Shown one piece after another: positions 29,252-38,754 of a stretch of 64,000 nucleotides of DNA. Origin of the DNA: Myxococcales bacterium (GTDB taxonomy: Bacteria > Myxococcota_A > Bradymonadia > UBA7976 > UBA1532); contig PCCS01000001.1 of NCBI GenBank assembly GCA_002731825.1, positions 69,480-133,479 of the forward strand, read 5' to 3'. The translations under genes were made by a program, and so were the position numbers. The notes beneath the pieces were generated by a model. It saw nothing but the letters and a program-made list of their open reading frames with translations, was not told the DNA's origin and ran no database searches. Positions within the stretch are counted from its first letter, which is position 1. The number at the start of each line of letters is the position of its first letter.

Positions 29252-29350
29252 AATCTTTTGGTCGGCTATCGATTGAAATGAGGTTAGGGTAGCGCGGAAC
29301 GGGTCTGACTCCCGCGCATCAAGCCGCTGGAGTCAGTCGAAAACAGCGCC

Positions 29351-29896
29351 TTATTCGAGTGGGCGAACGGAGAAAATACCAGCACCGCCGAGAACTTCGC
29401 CCGTTGGGGTGACACCACCGACACGTTCAAAAGTCGAATAGGAGGTATTGCAATTCAGATTACCCATCGCCCGTGCTGTAAACGACGAATTTTGTCCGAC
29501 GCCTGCCGATAGGAATGCATACCAGTAGTAATGGGGGTCATCGACAGCAAAGTTTAGCCCCTGCCAAACCGGATGCTTCCATGCTTCCGGGTCCGGTGCG
29601 CATTTGTCACCGTCCTGACCACAGCATGGGTTATTTCCCGGAGCCGGACCATAATTCATTCCAACCCCAGGGAACTGTGGAACGATCACACCACCTTGGC
29701 GGTCTGAGTGTTCCCGTTCGTAGTAGACAACGCCCCCGTCGAAGAGCTTTCGCAAGTTCATGACGGCCTCTGTCGTTTTTGAGCGTCGCACATATTTTTG
29801 AAATGCTGGAATCGCAATGGCGGCAAGCATGCCTAAAATTGCCACGACGATCATCATTTCGATCAATGTAAATCCACGAGATACCCGGACTTTCAT
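29351..29896 (-). CDS. type IV prepilin (PilA-like), second full-length copy
   Basis: 'MKVRVSRGFTLIEMMIVVAILGMLAAIAIPAFQKYVRRSKTTEAVMNLRKLFDGG': class III signal peptide with E5; C-terminal half co-linear with the protein at 41240. Start moved from 30043 to 29896. Confidence 0.92.
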   Translation of the reverse strand: MKVRVSRGFTLIEMMIVVAILGMLAAIAIPAFQKYVRRSKTTEAVMNLRKLFDGGVVYYEREHSDRQGGVIVPQFPGVGMNYGPAPGNNPCCGQDGDKCAPDPEAWKHPVWQGLNFAVDDPHYYWYAFLSAGVGQNSSFTARAMGNLNCNTSYSTFERVGGVTPTGEVLGGAGIFSVRPLE

Positions 29897-30240
29897 ACGA
29901 TGGTCCCCTCCAAATGAGCCCCTGCCCTTAAGTCTCAGTCTGTGTCGAGACGTGATTTCATGTACGTTCACACTAGTATCAGATCTCATGCCAATAATTG
30001 TTTTTTCAGAAAAAAACAGTCTTTTATCATTAAAGTTAAACACTTAGATTCTAATTTGCGCCCCAACGATTAGAACGCATCCCTGTCAAGAGTGCCATAA
30101 ATCGTCACTCAGTGACAATTTTTGTAATACTAAAAAAATTCACCATTATTGTAAATGAAGTCTCTATCGAAATCAATCATTACATGTATGTTTCTGTAAG
30201 ACAATATAGTCAAAGGAAAGAGTCGCCGTTTTAACTAGGG

Positions 30241-30831
30241 TTACCACCAGTAGGTCAAACCCAGTTGTCCAATGGGTGTCGAATGGCGAAATGCGACAAT
30301 GGCTAATCCGCCAGGCATTAATTCAGTCGCACCATCTTTTGCATCGATCAGCGTGGCATCGTCGGCACCCATGAAGACTGCGATGCCAAATTCTGTATGA
30401 ATGGATATATTGTGAGTTGGAAACCAATACACCCGCATGGGTAGGTCGAAGCCAACTTGTGTCACTTCCCGGGTACTGGCCGATAAAGTGCCGCTGTTAT
30501 CAGTGCTCGATACGGAGCCGGTTGCCAAATTGAAGCGGGCTCCGATGGACAGAGCGCCCTGCCTCGAACTTAAGAGATGGAAGTGTCCACCGAGGCCGGT
30601 TGCAAACGAGATCCTTGGCTCGATCAGCTCGTCTGCGTAGCTAAATCGGCTCATGCCAACGATGGCCTCAATGGCAAGGCTACCCAGACCGTAGTTCATA
30701 CTGAGACCCATCGGCCCTCCGATTCCATGGGCGTAGCCAACACCCACTTTACGGTCGATACCTGTTCCCTGGGCTGCCATTGGCACAGCCACACACGCTA
30801 AAATCATCAGTAAATAGAATCTTATGGCCAT
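30241..30831 (-). CDS. hypothetical exported, outer-membrane-like protein
   Basis: N-terminal signal 'MAIRFYLLMILACVAVPMAAQG', alternating beta-strand-like sequence, terminal 'LGLTYWW'. Confidence 0.55.
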   Translation of the reverse strand: MAIRFYLLMILACVAVPMAAQGTGIDRKVGVGYAHGIGGPMGLSMNYGLGSLAIEAIVGMSRFSYADELIEPRISFATGLGGHFHLLSSRQGALSIGARFNLATGSVSSTDNSGTLSASTREVTQVGFDLPMRVYWFPTHNISIHTEFGIAVFMGADDATLIDAKDGATELMPGGLAIVAFRHSTPIGQLGLTYWW

Positions 30832-30957
30832 GTTAATTCACCTGTTGTTTAGCAAAGCGTTTAGCGCAAAACGGAGCGATGTTCCAGCGCGACCGTACGC
30901 CGTCAATGAAGTTGTTGTCGTTGACAGATCATGTCCGCCTACCCTAATCAGGTATCT

Positions 30958-31914
30958 ATGAGAGTTTTTCGACATTACGCAGATGTCAAAGGGGTCGGTC
31001 CGACGGTGACGGCCATTGGCAATTTTGATGGCGTACACTACGGGCATCAGCACTTACTCGACCGAGCCCAGACGCGCGCGGTGTCGATGGGCGCGCAGGC
31101 AGCTGTTCTCACCTTTCACCCGCATCCCGCCGATATTGTCGGGCGAGCTAAGCCAGTTATGCCACTGTATTCGTTAGTTGACCGTTGCCAATTCTTAAAT
31201 GGGTATGGCATCGACACAATTTTAGCGCAGACCTTTGATCTTAAGTTTGCTGCGTTGACCCCACGCTTATTTGTCGAAACCGTACTCGTGGGCGCCCTCA
31301 ATGTGAGTGCCGTGGTCATCGGTTATAATTTCGCGTTTGGTGCAAAGCGAGCCGGACGTCTGCCCGAACTAAAACAGCTTGGCGACGAATTCGGATTTGC
31401 AGTGGAGGTCATTGCGTCCGTGACCGATGCGCCCGACTCTGAGATTTCCAGCACTCGAATCAGAAAAGCCGTACTTGAGGGGCGACTGGCTGATGCGTGT
31501 TCTTGTTTGGGTCGCCCGCACGCATCAACGGGTTTGGTTGTGCAGGGCGAGCAACGTGGGCGGGAGATTGGGTTTCCCACATTAAATGTATCGCCGGAAA
31601 CGCAGACACTGCCCCCGGTCGGCGTGTATGCTGGTTGGTTAGACACTGGTCATCACTGTTATCCGGCCGTGGCCAATTTGGGACACACGCCAACCTTTGG
31701 GGAGGCTAGGCCAAGACGCCTCGAAGTACACGCGCTTGATGTTGAACTGCCTGCCAGTTATGGACAGCGTGTTCGTTTCTATTTTTCCACTCGGCTCAGA
31801 GCTGAGCAGAAATTTGAATCAAAAGATGGGCTAATTAAGCAGATTAGCCGTGACTGCCAAGCCGCTCGGCTGGCCTTAGCGGGCGAACCTAAACCGCGCA
31901 CCTTCGGGCTTTAA
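30958..31914 (+). CDS. ribF: bifunctional riboflavin kinase / FAD synthetase
   Basis: 'TAIGNFDGVHYGHQHLLDRA', 'LTFHPHP', 'ISSTRIRKAVLEGRL', 'RGREIGFPTLNV', 'GVYAGWL'. Confidence 0.95.
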   Translation: MRVFRHYADVKGVGPTVTAIGNFDGVHYGHQHLLDRAQTRAVSMGAQAAVLTFHPHPADIVGRAKPVMPLYSLVDRCQFLNGYGIDTILAQTFDLKFAALTPRLFVETVLVGALNVSAVVIGYNFAFGAKRAGRLPELKQLGDEFGFAVEVIASVTDAPDSEISSTRIRKAVLEGRLADACSCLGRPHASTGLVVQGEQRGREIGFPTLNVSPETQTLPPVGVYAGWLDTGHHCYPAVANLGHTPTFGEARPRRLEVHALDVELPASYGQRVRFYFSTRLRAEQKFESKDGLIKQISRDCQAARLALAGEPKPRTFGL

Positions 31915-31921
31915 CCACGCC

Positions 31922-32737
31922 ATGGGCTATCGACTTGGTCTCTTAGGACGGGATATCCAAAACAGTCTCTCGCCCGTACTTCACCAGGCTGCTGCTCGCC
32001 TGTGCGGGCTTGATGCCGTTTACGAACTCATCGATGTTCAGCCCCATCAGCTCGCCGGCGTCTCCGCTGCCTTAAAACAGGGCCGATGGCATGGAATTAA
32101 TGTAACGGCACCTTACAAAAACTGGGCCTTCCAGCATGTATCCAAACAGGGTCATCGCGCCGCAGACCTCAAGGCTGTGAACACCATCAGCGTTGACTCG
32201 AAGGGCCAGCTTCACGGCCTTAATACCGACTGGTTTGGCGTCGGTCGCTTGCTTTCAGATCTGCGTGAAGGGGCGATTTTGATCCTCGGTAGTGGACGCA
32301 TGGCGGAGACCTGTCTCGCTTGGCTTTTGGGACATGAATATTCAGATATCACCATAGCCAATCGCTGTTCAGATCGTTTCAATGAACTGAAAAAAAGGGC
32401 ACCCAAACAGGTCAAATCGATTTCTTTTGATGAGTTGGAACACACTCTTGGTCGCTACCCAACCATCATCAATTGTTTGCCTCGAACCTGTTATGACATG
32501 CTAGACAGCTGGGCGTGGAGTCGAGAGGCCGCTATGGATGCGTTCGTTGACCTAAATTACGGCGGTCGCACCCGGGGCTTTCTAACCCGATTCGATGGGT
32601 CCGGTCGCTCCGTTCACGATGGTGTCGACGCCCTGATCGAGCAGGGAATCGAGTCATTTGTTCATTGGACAGGTCATCGGCCGGGTCGAGAGCATGTTGC
32701 CCATGCAGTAAAAAAGGTATCCCTAAGCGAACGCTGA
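31922..32737 (+). CDS. aroE: shikimate dehydrogenase-like protein
   Basis: 'LGLLGRDIQNSLSPVLHQAAARLCGLDAVYELIDV', 'GINVTAPYK', 'AVNTISVDSKGQLHGLNTDWFGV', 'ILILGSGRMAETCLAWLL'. Confidence 0.82.
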   Translation: MGYRLGLLGRDIQNSLSPVLHQAAARLCGLDAVYELIDVQPHQLAGVSAALKQGRWHGINVTAPYKNWAFQHVSKQGHRAADLKAVNTISVDSKGQLHGLNTDWFGVGRLLSDLREGAILILGSGRMAETCLAWLLGHEYSDITIANRCSDRFNELKKRAPKQVKSISFDELEHTLGRYPTIINCLPRTCYDMLDSWAWSREAAMDAFVDLNYGGRTRGFLTRFDGSGRSVHDGVDALIEQGIESFVHWTGHRPGREHVAHAVKKVSLSER

Positions 32738-32849
32738 CATTGACACGAGCCGGCACGCGACTCACAATCATTGCGTGGCACGGGGCAGCCAGGGTCGATC
32801 TCACTGGCACAAGAAGCCTGACGAGCAAGAGGTTTAAGAGGGCGCAAAT

Positions 32850-34544
32850 ATGTCGGAACGAATCGGTGAGCTACTCGTTAGAGAAAATCTGATCAGTTTA
32901 GCTGACTTGAAGAAAGCACAGGACACCCAGCGGGCAAGTGGTGAGAACCTGACTTATACTTTGACTAAACTTGGCATGGTTGGAGAGAAAGACCTCACCA
33001 AGTTTATGAGTCAGCATTACGGTGTGCCAGCGATCAATCTTGATGAGTTTGAAATCGACGAAAATGTGATCAAGCTGATTCCGAGACAGCTTGCCCAGAA
33101 ACACCAGATCTTGCCTATCAATCGCGCCGGCTCAGTGTTGATCGTTGCGATGAGCGATCCCTCGAATCTAACAGCCATCGACGACGTCAAATTTAACACG
33201 GGCTACAATGTCGAGACCGTTGTTGCCAGTGACGAAGCCCTGCGCGAAGCCATCGAGCGCTATTACGACCAATCGGTCAAATACGAGCAAATTCTCGACG
33301 ATATCATCGATGCGGAGGTCGATGTTGTCGAAGGTGAAAAAGACGAGGATATCGTCGACCTCGAGAAATCAAGTGAAGAAGCCCCTGTGGTTCGATTGGT
33401 CAACCTGATCTTAGTGGATGCCATTAAAAAGAATGCATCGGACATTCATATCGAGCCTTATGAGAAATCGTTTCGGGTCAGATATCGAGTCGACGGTGTT
33501 CTCTACGAAATCATGAATCCGCCCCTTAAGCTGCGTAATGCCATGACCAGTCGTATTAAGATCATGTCGCAGCTCGATATCGCAGAGCGCCGCTTGCCGC
33601 AGGATGGTCGTATCAAGATTAAGATGGGCGGCGGCCGTGAGATGGATTTCCGCGTCAGCGTTTTACCAACTTTGTTTGGTGAAAAAGTCGTTATGCGTCT
33701 TCTCGATAAGTCTAATCTCGAGTTGGACATGACCAAACTGGGCTTCGAACCGGCCCAAATAGACGTCTTTAAGGATGCTATCTACAAGCCATACGGAATG
33801 GTTTTAGTGACCGGGCCGACCGGGTCGGGCAAGACAACGACCCTGTATTCGGCTTTGTCTGACCTAAACAAAACCAGCGACAATATCTCGACGGCAGAAG
33901 ATCCTGTTGAATTCAACCTTGGCGGTATCAACCAATGCCAGATGAACGACTCAATTGGTCTTAACTTTGCGGCGGCCTTGCGCTCGTTTCTGAGACAAGA
34001 CCCCGATATCATCATGGTCGGTGAGATTCGTGACTTTGAAACCGCTGAAATTGCTGTTAAAGCGGCTCTAACCGGTCACTTGGTGCTGTCGACGCTGCAC
34101 ACCAACGATGCGCCATCCACGGTACATCGTATGCTAAATATGGGCGTTGAACCGTTTTTGGTTACCGCATCGGTCAACGCCATTGTTGCCCAACGTCTGG
34201 CACGTCGAATCTGTAAAGAATGCGCCGAACCAATCAAGGTCGAAAAACAGGCCCTGATCGACTTGGGAATGACAAAAGAAGACGCAAGTACGGCCGAAGT
34301 TTTTGAAGGCAAAGGGTGTCGTACATGCAATGAGACAGGTTTCAAGGGCCGGGTTGCGCTTTACGAAATCATGCCCATGAGCGATGAATTGAAAGACTTG
34401 GTTTTGCAAGGGGTGTCTTCTGTTGAGCTCAAGCGCGAGGCCATTGCCCTTGGTATGAAAACACTTCGACAATCGGCCCTCTCAAAGCTGCGGGAAGGTG
34501 TCACGACCATCAGTGAAGTTGTCAGAGCCTCGGCTGCTGATTAA
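32850..34544 (+). CDS. pilB: type IV pilus assembly ATPase
   Basis: 'GPTGSGKTTTLYSALSDLN', 'ISTAEDPVEFNLGGINQCQMN', 'LRSFLRQDPDIIMVGEIRDFETAEIA', tetracysteine 'CKEC..CRTC'. Confidence 0.97.
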   Translation: MSERIGELLVRENLISLADLKKAQDTQRASGENLTYTLTKLGMVGEKDLTKFMSQHYGVPAINLDEFEIDENVIKLIPRQLAQKHQILPINRAGSVLIVAMSDPSNLTAIDDVKFNTGYNVETVVASDEALREAIERYYDQSVKYEQILDDIIDAEVDVVEGEKDEDIVDLEKSSEEAPVVRLVNLILVDAIKKNASDIHIEPYEKSFRVRYRVDGVLYEIMNPPLKLRNAMTSRIKIMSQLDIAERRLPQDGRIKIKMGGGREMDFRVSVLPTLFGEKVVMRLLDKSNLELDMTKLGFEPAQIDVFKDAIYKPYGMVLVTGPTGSGKTTTLYSALSDLNKTSDNISTAEDPVEFNLGGINQCQMNDSIGLNFAAALRSFLRQDPDIIMVGEIRDFETAEIAVKAALTGHLVLSTLHTNDAPSTVHRMLNMGVEPFLVTASVNAIVAQRLARRICKECAEPIKVEKQALIDLGMTKEDASTAEVFEGKGCRTCNETGFKGRVALYEIMPMSDELKDLVLQGVSSVELKREAIALGMKTLRQSALSKLREGVTTISEVVRASAAD

Positions 34545-35623
34545 TGTTGGACCTCCATCAGCTGCTCCAATCGATGGTGCGAGAGGGCGCGTCTGATCTC
34601 CATATTACCTGTGGAACGCCGCCCAACTTAAGAATTGATGGACACTTGGTGCGTTTAAAGGCCCCACCGCTCACACCAGACCAGACAGCTCAGCTCTGTC
34701 TTTCGGTCTTGAACGAGAAGCAGAAGCAGCATTTTTTAGCACACCAGGAACTCGACTTTAGTTTCGGCGTTAAAAACTTGTGCCGATTCCGGGCTAACTT
34801 CTTTATGCAGCGTGGGACCATGGCGGCTGCATTTCGGTCGATCCCCAGTACGCTTCCTCAATTTGAACAGCTGGGGCTTCCAGATGTCATCGGTGGGCTG
34901 ACGGCTCGGACACGCGGGCTGATTCTGGTCACTGGCCCGACCGGCTCTGGAAAGTCAACGACCCTCGCAGCGATGCTCGATAAAATTAATCGAGAGCGGC
35001 ACCACCACATCATTACGATTGAAGACCCGATAGAGCACATCCACAGTCACAAAAATTGTATCGTTAACCAGCGTGAGATCGGCCAAGACACAGATGGCTT
35101 CCGGGGGGCCTTGCGCTATGTCTTGCGTCAAGACCCAGATGTGGTCCTCATCGGTGAAATGCGAGATTTGGAGACGGTTCAGGCGGCGCTCACGATTTCT
35201 GAGACGGGTCATTTAGTTCTGGCAACATTGCACACGAACTCAGCCCTCCAATCCATCAATCGAATCATCGATTTGTTTCCACCCCATCAACAATCACAAG
35301 TCCGTGCTCAATTAAGTTTTACGCTTGAAGCCGTCGTCAGCCAACAGCTGCTCATGAAACGAACAGGTGTTGGCCGTGTATTGGCTGCTGAAGTCATGTT
35401 GACGACGCCTGCTATTTCCAATCTGATCCGGGAGGACAAAGCCCATCAGATCTACAGCCAGATGCAAGTCGGACAAGCTAAATATGGGATGCAAACGATG
35501 AATCAAGCGCTGTTTGATCTAGTCCAAAAAGGCGATTTGTCCGAGGTTGATGCGATTAACCATTCGAATGACATTGAAGAACTGAACAGCATGCTGCAAG
35601 ATTTAGCGCGAAGTCGTACATGA
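34544..35623 (+). CDS. pilT: twitching motility (pilus retraction) ATPase
   Basis: 'GPTGSGKSTTLAAMLDKIN', 'HHIITIEDPIEHIH', 'VLRQDPDVVLIGEMRDLETV', 'LTISETGHLVLATLHTNSA'. Confidence 0.96.
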   Translation: MLDLHQLLQSMVREGASDLHITCGTPPNLRIDGHLVRLKAPPLTPDQTAQLCLSVLNEKQKQHFLAHQELDFSFGVKNLCRFRANFFMQRGTMAAAFRSIPSTLPQFEQLGLPDVIGGLTARTRGLILVTGPTGSGKSTTLAAMLDKINRERHHHIITIEDPIEHIHSHKNCIVNQREIGQDTDGFRGALRYVLRQDPDVVLIGEMRDLETVQAALTISETGHLVLATLHTNSALQSINRIIDLFPPHQQSQVRAQLSFTLEAVVSQQLLMKRTGVGRVLAAEVMLTTPAISNLIREDKAHQIYSQMQVGQAKYGMQTMNQALFDLVQKGDLSEVDAINHSNDIEELNSMLQDLARSRT

Positions 35624-35766
35624 TCCCCTGCTCAATGTGGGTGAATGTCGACGTAATTAATGCCGGCGTTATTGTTGCCGATAAGAGTAATGTGCCATGA
35701 GCTTTCGCGCTGACGAATCTCGGGCTATGATAGAGTGTAGTGGTTGAATAGACAGGGGACGTTTAT

Positions 35767-36972
35767 ATGACCGAGTGGGTCTGGGAGGGTCGCACACGCT
35801 CCGGAGAACTTCGGAAAGGCGTGATCGAGGCCGAATCGGAACGGGATGTACAAGCCCGGCTTCGCCAGCAAAATATTATGGTCGAAAAGGTTCGGCAGAA
35901 GAGGAAATCCATCTCGCTGTCATTGGGTGGTGGAGTTTCAGCCGCTCAGCTGGTCGTTTTTGTACGCCAATTTGCGACGATGATCGACGCGGGGCTTCCT
36001 CTTGTTCAATGCCTTGAGATTTTGTCGAGCCAGGAGCCGAGTAAATATTTCCGGTCCGTCCTTCTTGATGTGAAGGCGAATGTGGAAGGTGGGTCAACTT
36101 TTGTCGATTCACTTAGACGCCATCCCAAGGTTTTTGACAGCCTTTTCGTGAACCTCGTCGCAGCCGGTGAGATCGGTGGTATTTTGGATACCATTCTCAA
36201 TCGTCTTGCGACATACATCGAAAAGAACGTGAAGCTGGTTCGCCAGGTTAAGGGTGCACTGATGTACCCAACCGTCATTGTCATTATCGCGTTTGCGGTG
36301 GTTTTTGCACTTCTCAAGTGGGTCATTCCGACCTTTGCAAAAATGTTTCAGGATATGGGTGATGCCCAGATGCCTGAACTGACCGTTGCCGTCATCGTGG
36401 CATCTGAGTGGTTTCAAGCCAATTTCATCTGGGTTCTCATTGGCCTTGGTTTGTTTCTCGCTGCTTTTCTGAAGGCGATTCAGACGGAAAAGGGGCGTTA
36501 CATATTTGATGCGACCTTGCTCAAGCTACCCGTGATTGGAACACTTCTGCGTAAAGTTGCTGTGGCTAAGTTTACGCGAACGCTGGGTACGATGATCGCC
36601 TCGGGCGTACCGATTCTAGATGCATTAGAGATCGTCGCTAAAGCGGCCAATAATAAAATTATTGAAGGCGCCATTTACTTCACCCGTGACAAGGTGTCAG
36701 AGGGGAGTAATATGGCTGATCCATTGCTCCAGACCAACGTTTTTCCCTCGATGGTTGTTCAGATGATATCCGTGGGTGAGAGCACGGGGGCTATGGACAC
36801 CATGCTTCAGAAAATCGCTGATTTTTACGAGGATGAGGTCGAAGTCTCAGTGGAAGGTTTGACCAAGCTGTTAGAGCCAATTGCTATGGTGTTTATCGGT
36901 GGGATCGTCGGGACCATCATGATCGCGATGTATCTGCCAATCTTTTCGATTGCTGGAAACGTCAAACAATAG
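35767..36972 (+). CDS. pilC: type IV pilus inner-membrane platform protein
   Basis: GspF-type: 'FVRQFATMIDAGLPLVQCLEIL', 'FTRTLGTMIASGVPILDALEIV', 'LTKLLEPIAMVFIGGIVGTIMIAMYLPIF'. Confidence 0.96.
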   Translation: MTEWVWEGRTRSGELRKGVIEAESERDVQARLRQQNIMVEKVRQKRKSISLSLGGGVSAAQLVVFVRQFATMIDAGLPLVQCLEILSSQEPSKYFRSVLLDVKANVEGGSTFVDSLRRHPKVFDSLFVNLVAAGEIGGILDTILNRLATYIEKNVKLVRQVKGALMYPTVIVIIAFAVVFALLKWVIPTFAKMFQDMGDAQMPELTVAVIVASEWFQANFIWVLIGLGLFLAAFLKAIQTEKGRYIFDATLLKLPVIGTLLRKVAVAKFTRTLGTMIASGVPILDALEIVAKAANNKIIEGAIYFTRDKVSEGSNMADPLLQTNVFPSMVVQMISVGESTGAMDTMLQKIADFYEDEVEVSVEGLTKLLEPIAMVFIGGIVGTIMIAMYLPIFSIAGNVKQ

Positions 36973-37044
36973 GCAAGTGAGACTCTGTCGACTTTTGCCC
37001 CCGGCCGCCGCCACTCTGTAACGACGCTAGAGAACGTGTAAGCC

Positions 37045-38754
37045 ATGTCCATTGGAACGACCCTAGATGCCAAGGTGGGCTTTGTAAATCGGACGACACC
37101 GGAGATCGTGACCCGCCTCGAATGGCTCATGTTCTTTCGAGTTGTCCTCATCACACTTCTACTGGGCTCAACCTTAATCTTTAGGCTGACTGCGCAAGAC
37201 GTTCTCAGTACGTCGAAACGCTTGGGTCTCCTCGGTTTGATCGTTGGAACGTATGCGTTGACGATCGTCTATGCGATTTTATTGCGAAGTCTTCAGGAGC
37301 ACTTTGAGCGGTTTGCATACGTTCAAATCACCGGAGACTTGATTATCAGCGCCATGCTCGTCTCGCTGACCGGTGGGACCGACTCGTTATTTTTAGTTCT
37401 CTTCTCGCTTTCGGTGCTTGCAGGCTCAATTATACTCGGTCGACGTGGCTCGCTGTATGCCATGTTGATCGCAACCATACTCATCGTTTTGTTGGTTTTG
37501 CGTGAGTCCCTGGGGTGGGGGGTACCTGCCGGTCCTGTGGGTGATCAAAAACTCCTTGCCGTGTTTTTGAGCGGCCTGACAAACGTCACAGCTGTGTTTT
37601 TAGTTGCATTGCTTGCAGGCTATTTGTCTGAGCAAGCACGCGCTGCAGGGCAGCGATTGATCGATGCCAGCCGTGACATCGAAGCATTGAAGGTTCTCAA
37701 CGGACATATCATAACCAGTATTCAGAGTGGACTCGTCAGCTTTACACTCGATCAGCGCATCATTTTTTTTAATCCGGCTGCCGGCCGGATTACCGGCTAT
37801 GAACCCGAGTCAGTCCTCTATGCTCGAGCACACGAGTTATTTCCGGGTCTTGAGCAGCGATGTGATTCAGATTTGTTAGAGCAATGGGAAGGGGAGTTTC
37901 GTCGGGTCGATGGACGACACTGCGCGCTGAGTTATAACCTCTCGCCTTTGAGGGACGGGCAAAACCGACATCAAGGCTGGATTCTGATCATCCAGGATTT
38001 AACTCGTTTGCGTGAAATGGAAGACAGCGTCCAGAGAAGTGAGCGATTTGCTGCCATTGGTAAAATGGCAGCAGGCATTGCTCACGAAATCCGAAATCCC
38101 TTGGCCAGCATGAGCGGAAGCATTCAGATTCTCTCGAAAGCTGGAAATTTAGCGGGGACAAATCATCGTTTGATGCAAATTGTCTTACGAGAAACCGACC
38201 GGTTGAATGCTTTGGTCACCGAGTTTTTGCAATTCGCGAGACCCAATCCGCCTGCGATTGAGCGGGTCAGCTTAAAACCCATTCTTGATGAGCTCGTTCT
38301 GGTTTTTCAATACCTCCAGGGACACGAGGAGCAGACGCTTAGAGACGTTGAGATTACATTGGAACTTGAGATGGAGGACGATGTCGCAATCGACGCCGAT
38401 CCGAGACAGCTCCGACAGGTCTTTTGGAACTTATTAAATAATGCTGTGCAGGCGATGCCCGAGGGTGGCCTGATTCGACTTGAAGTTGAACAGCGTCGTC
38501 GTGAAATTGAAGTTAGGATAGAAGACAAGGGCGTTGGTATACCCGTTGATTTACTCGACCGGATTTTTGATCCATTCTATTCAACGAAGAAGAGGGGTAC
38601 TGGCTTGGGACTGGCACTGGTACATCGTATCGTGGAAGAACATAGCGGCCGAATTCATGTTTTCAGCCAACCGGGTGACGGAACGCGTTTTTCCGTCATC
38701 TTGCCGAAGATCTTGGCCGCCAAGCAGCTCAGTTATGAGGAGTTAGAGTCGTGA
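37045..38754 (+). CDS. pilS: PilS-like sensor histidine kinase
   Basis: N-terminal TM region, PAS, 'AAGIAHEIRNPLASMSGSIQIL' (H box), 'NLLNNAVQAMP' (N box), 'GTGLGLALVHRIVEEHSGRI'. Confidence 0.92.
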   Translation: MSIGTTLDAKVGFVNRTTPEIVTRLEWLMFFRVVLITLLLGSTLIFRLTAQDVLSTSKRLGLLGLIVGTYALTIVYAILLRSLQEHFERFAYVQITGDLIISAMLVSLTGGTDSLFLVLFSLSVLAGSIILGRRGSLYAMLIATILIVLLVLRESLGWGVPAGPVGDQKLLAVFLSGLTNVTAVFLVALLAGYLSEQARAAGQRLIDASRDIEALKVLNGHIITSIQSGLVSFTLDQRIIFFNPAAGRITGYEPESVLYARAHELFPGLEQRCDSDLLEQWEGEFRRVDGRHCALSYNLSPLRDGQNRHQGWILIIQDLTRLREMEDSVQRSERFAAIGKMAAGIAHEIRNPLASMSGSIQILSKAGNLAGTNHRLMQIVLRETDRLNALVTEFLQFARPNPPAIERVSLKPILDELVLVFQYLQGHEEQTLRDVEITLELEMEDDVAIDADPRQLRQVFWNLLNNAVQAMPEGGLIRLEVEQRRREIEVRIEDKGVGIPVDLLDRIFDPFYSTKKRGTGLGLALVHRIVEEHSGRIHVFSQPGDGTRFSVILPKILAAKQLSYEELES

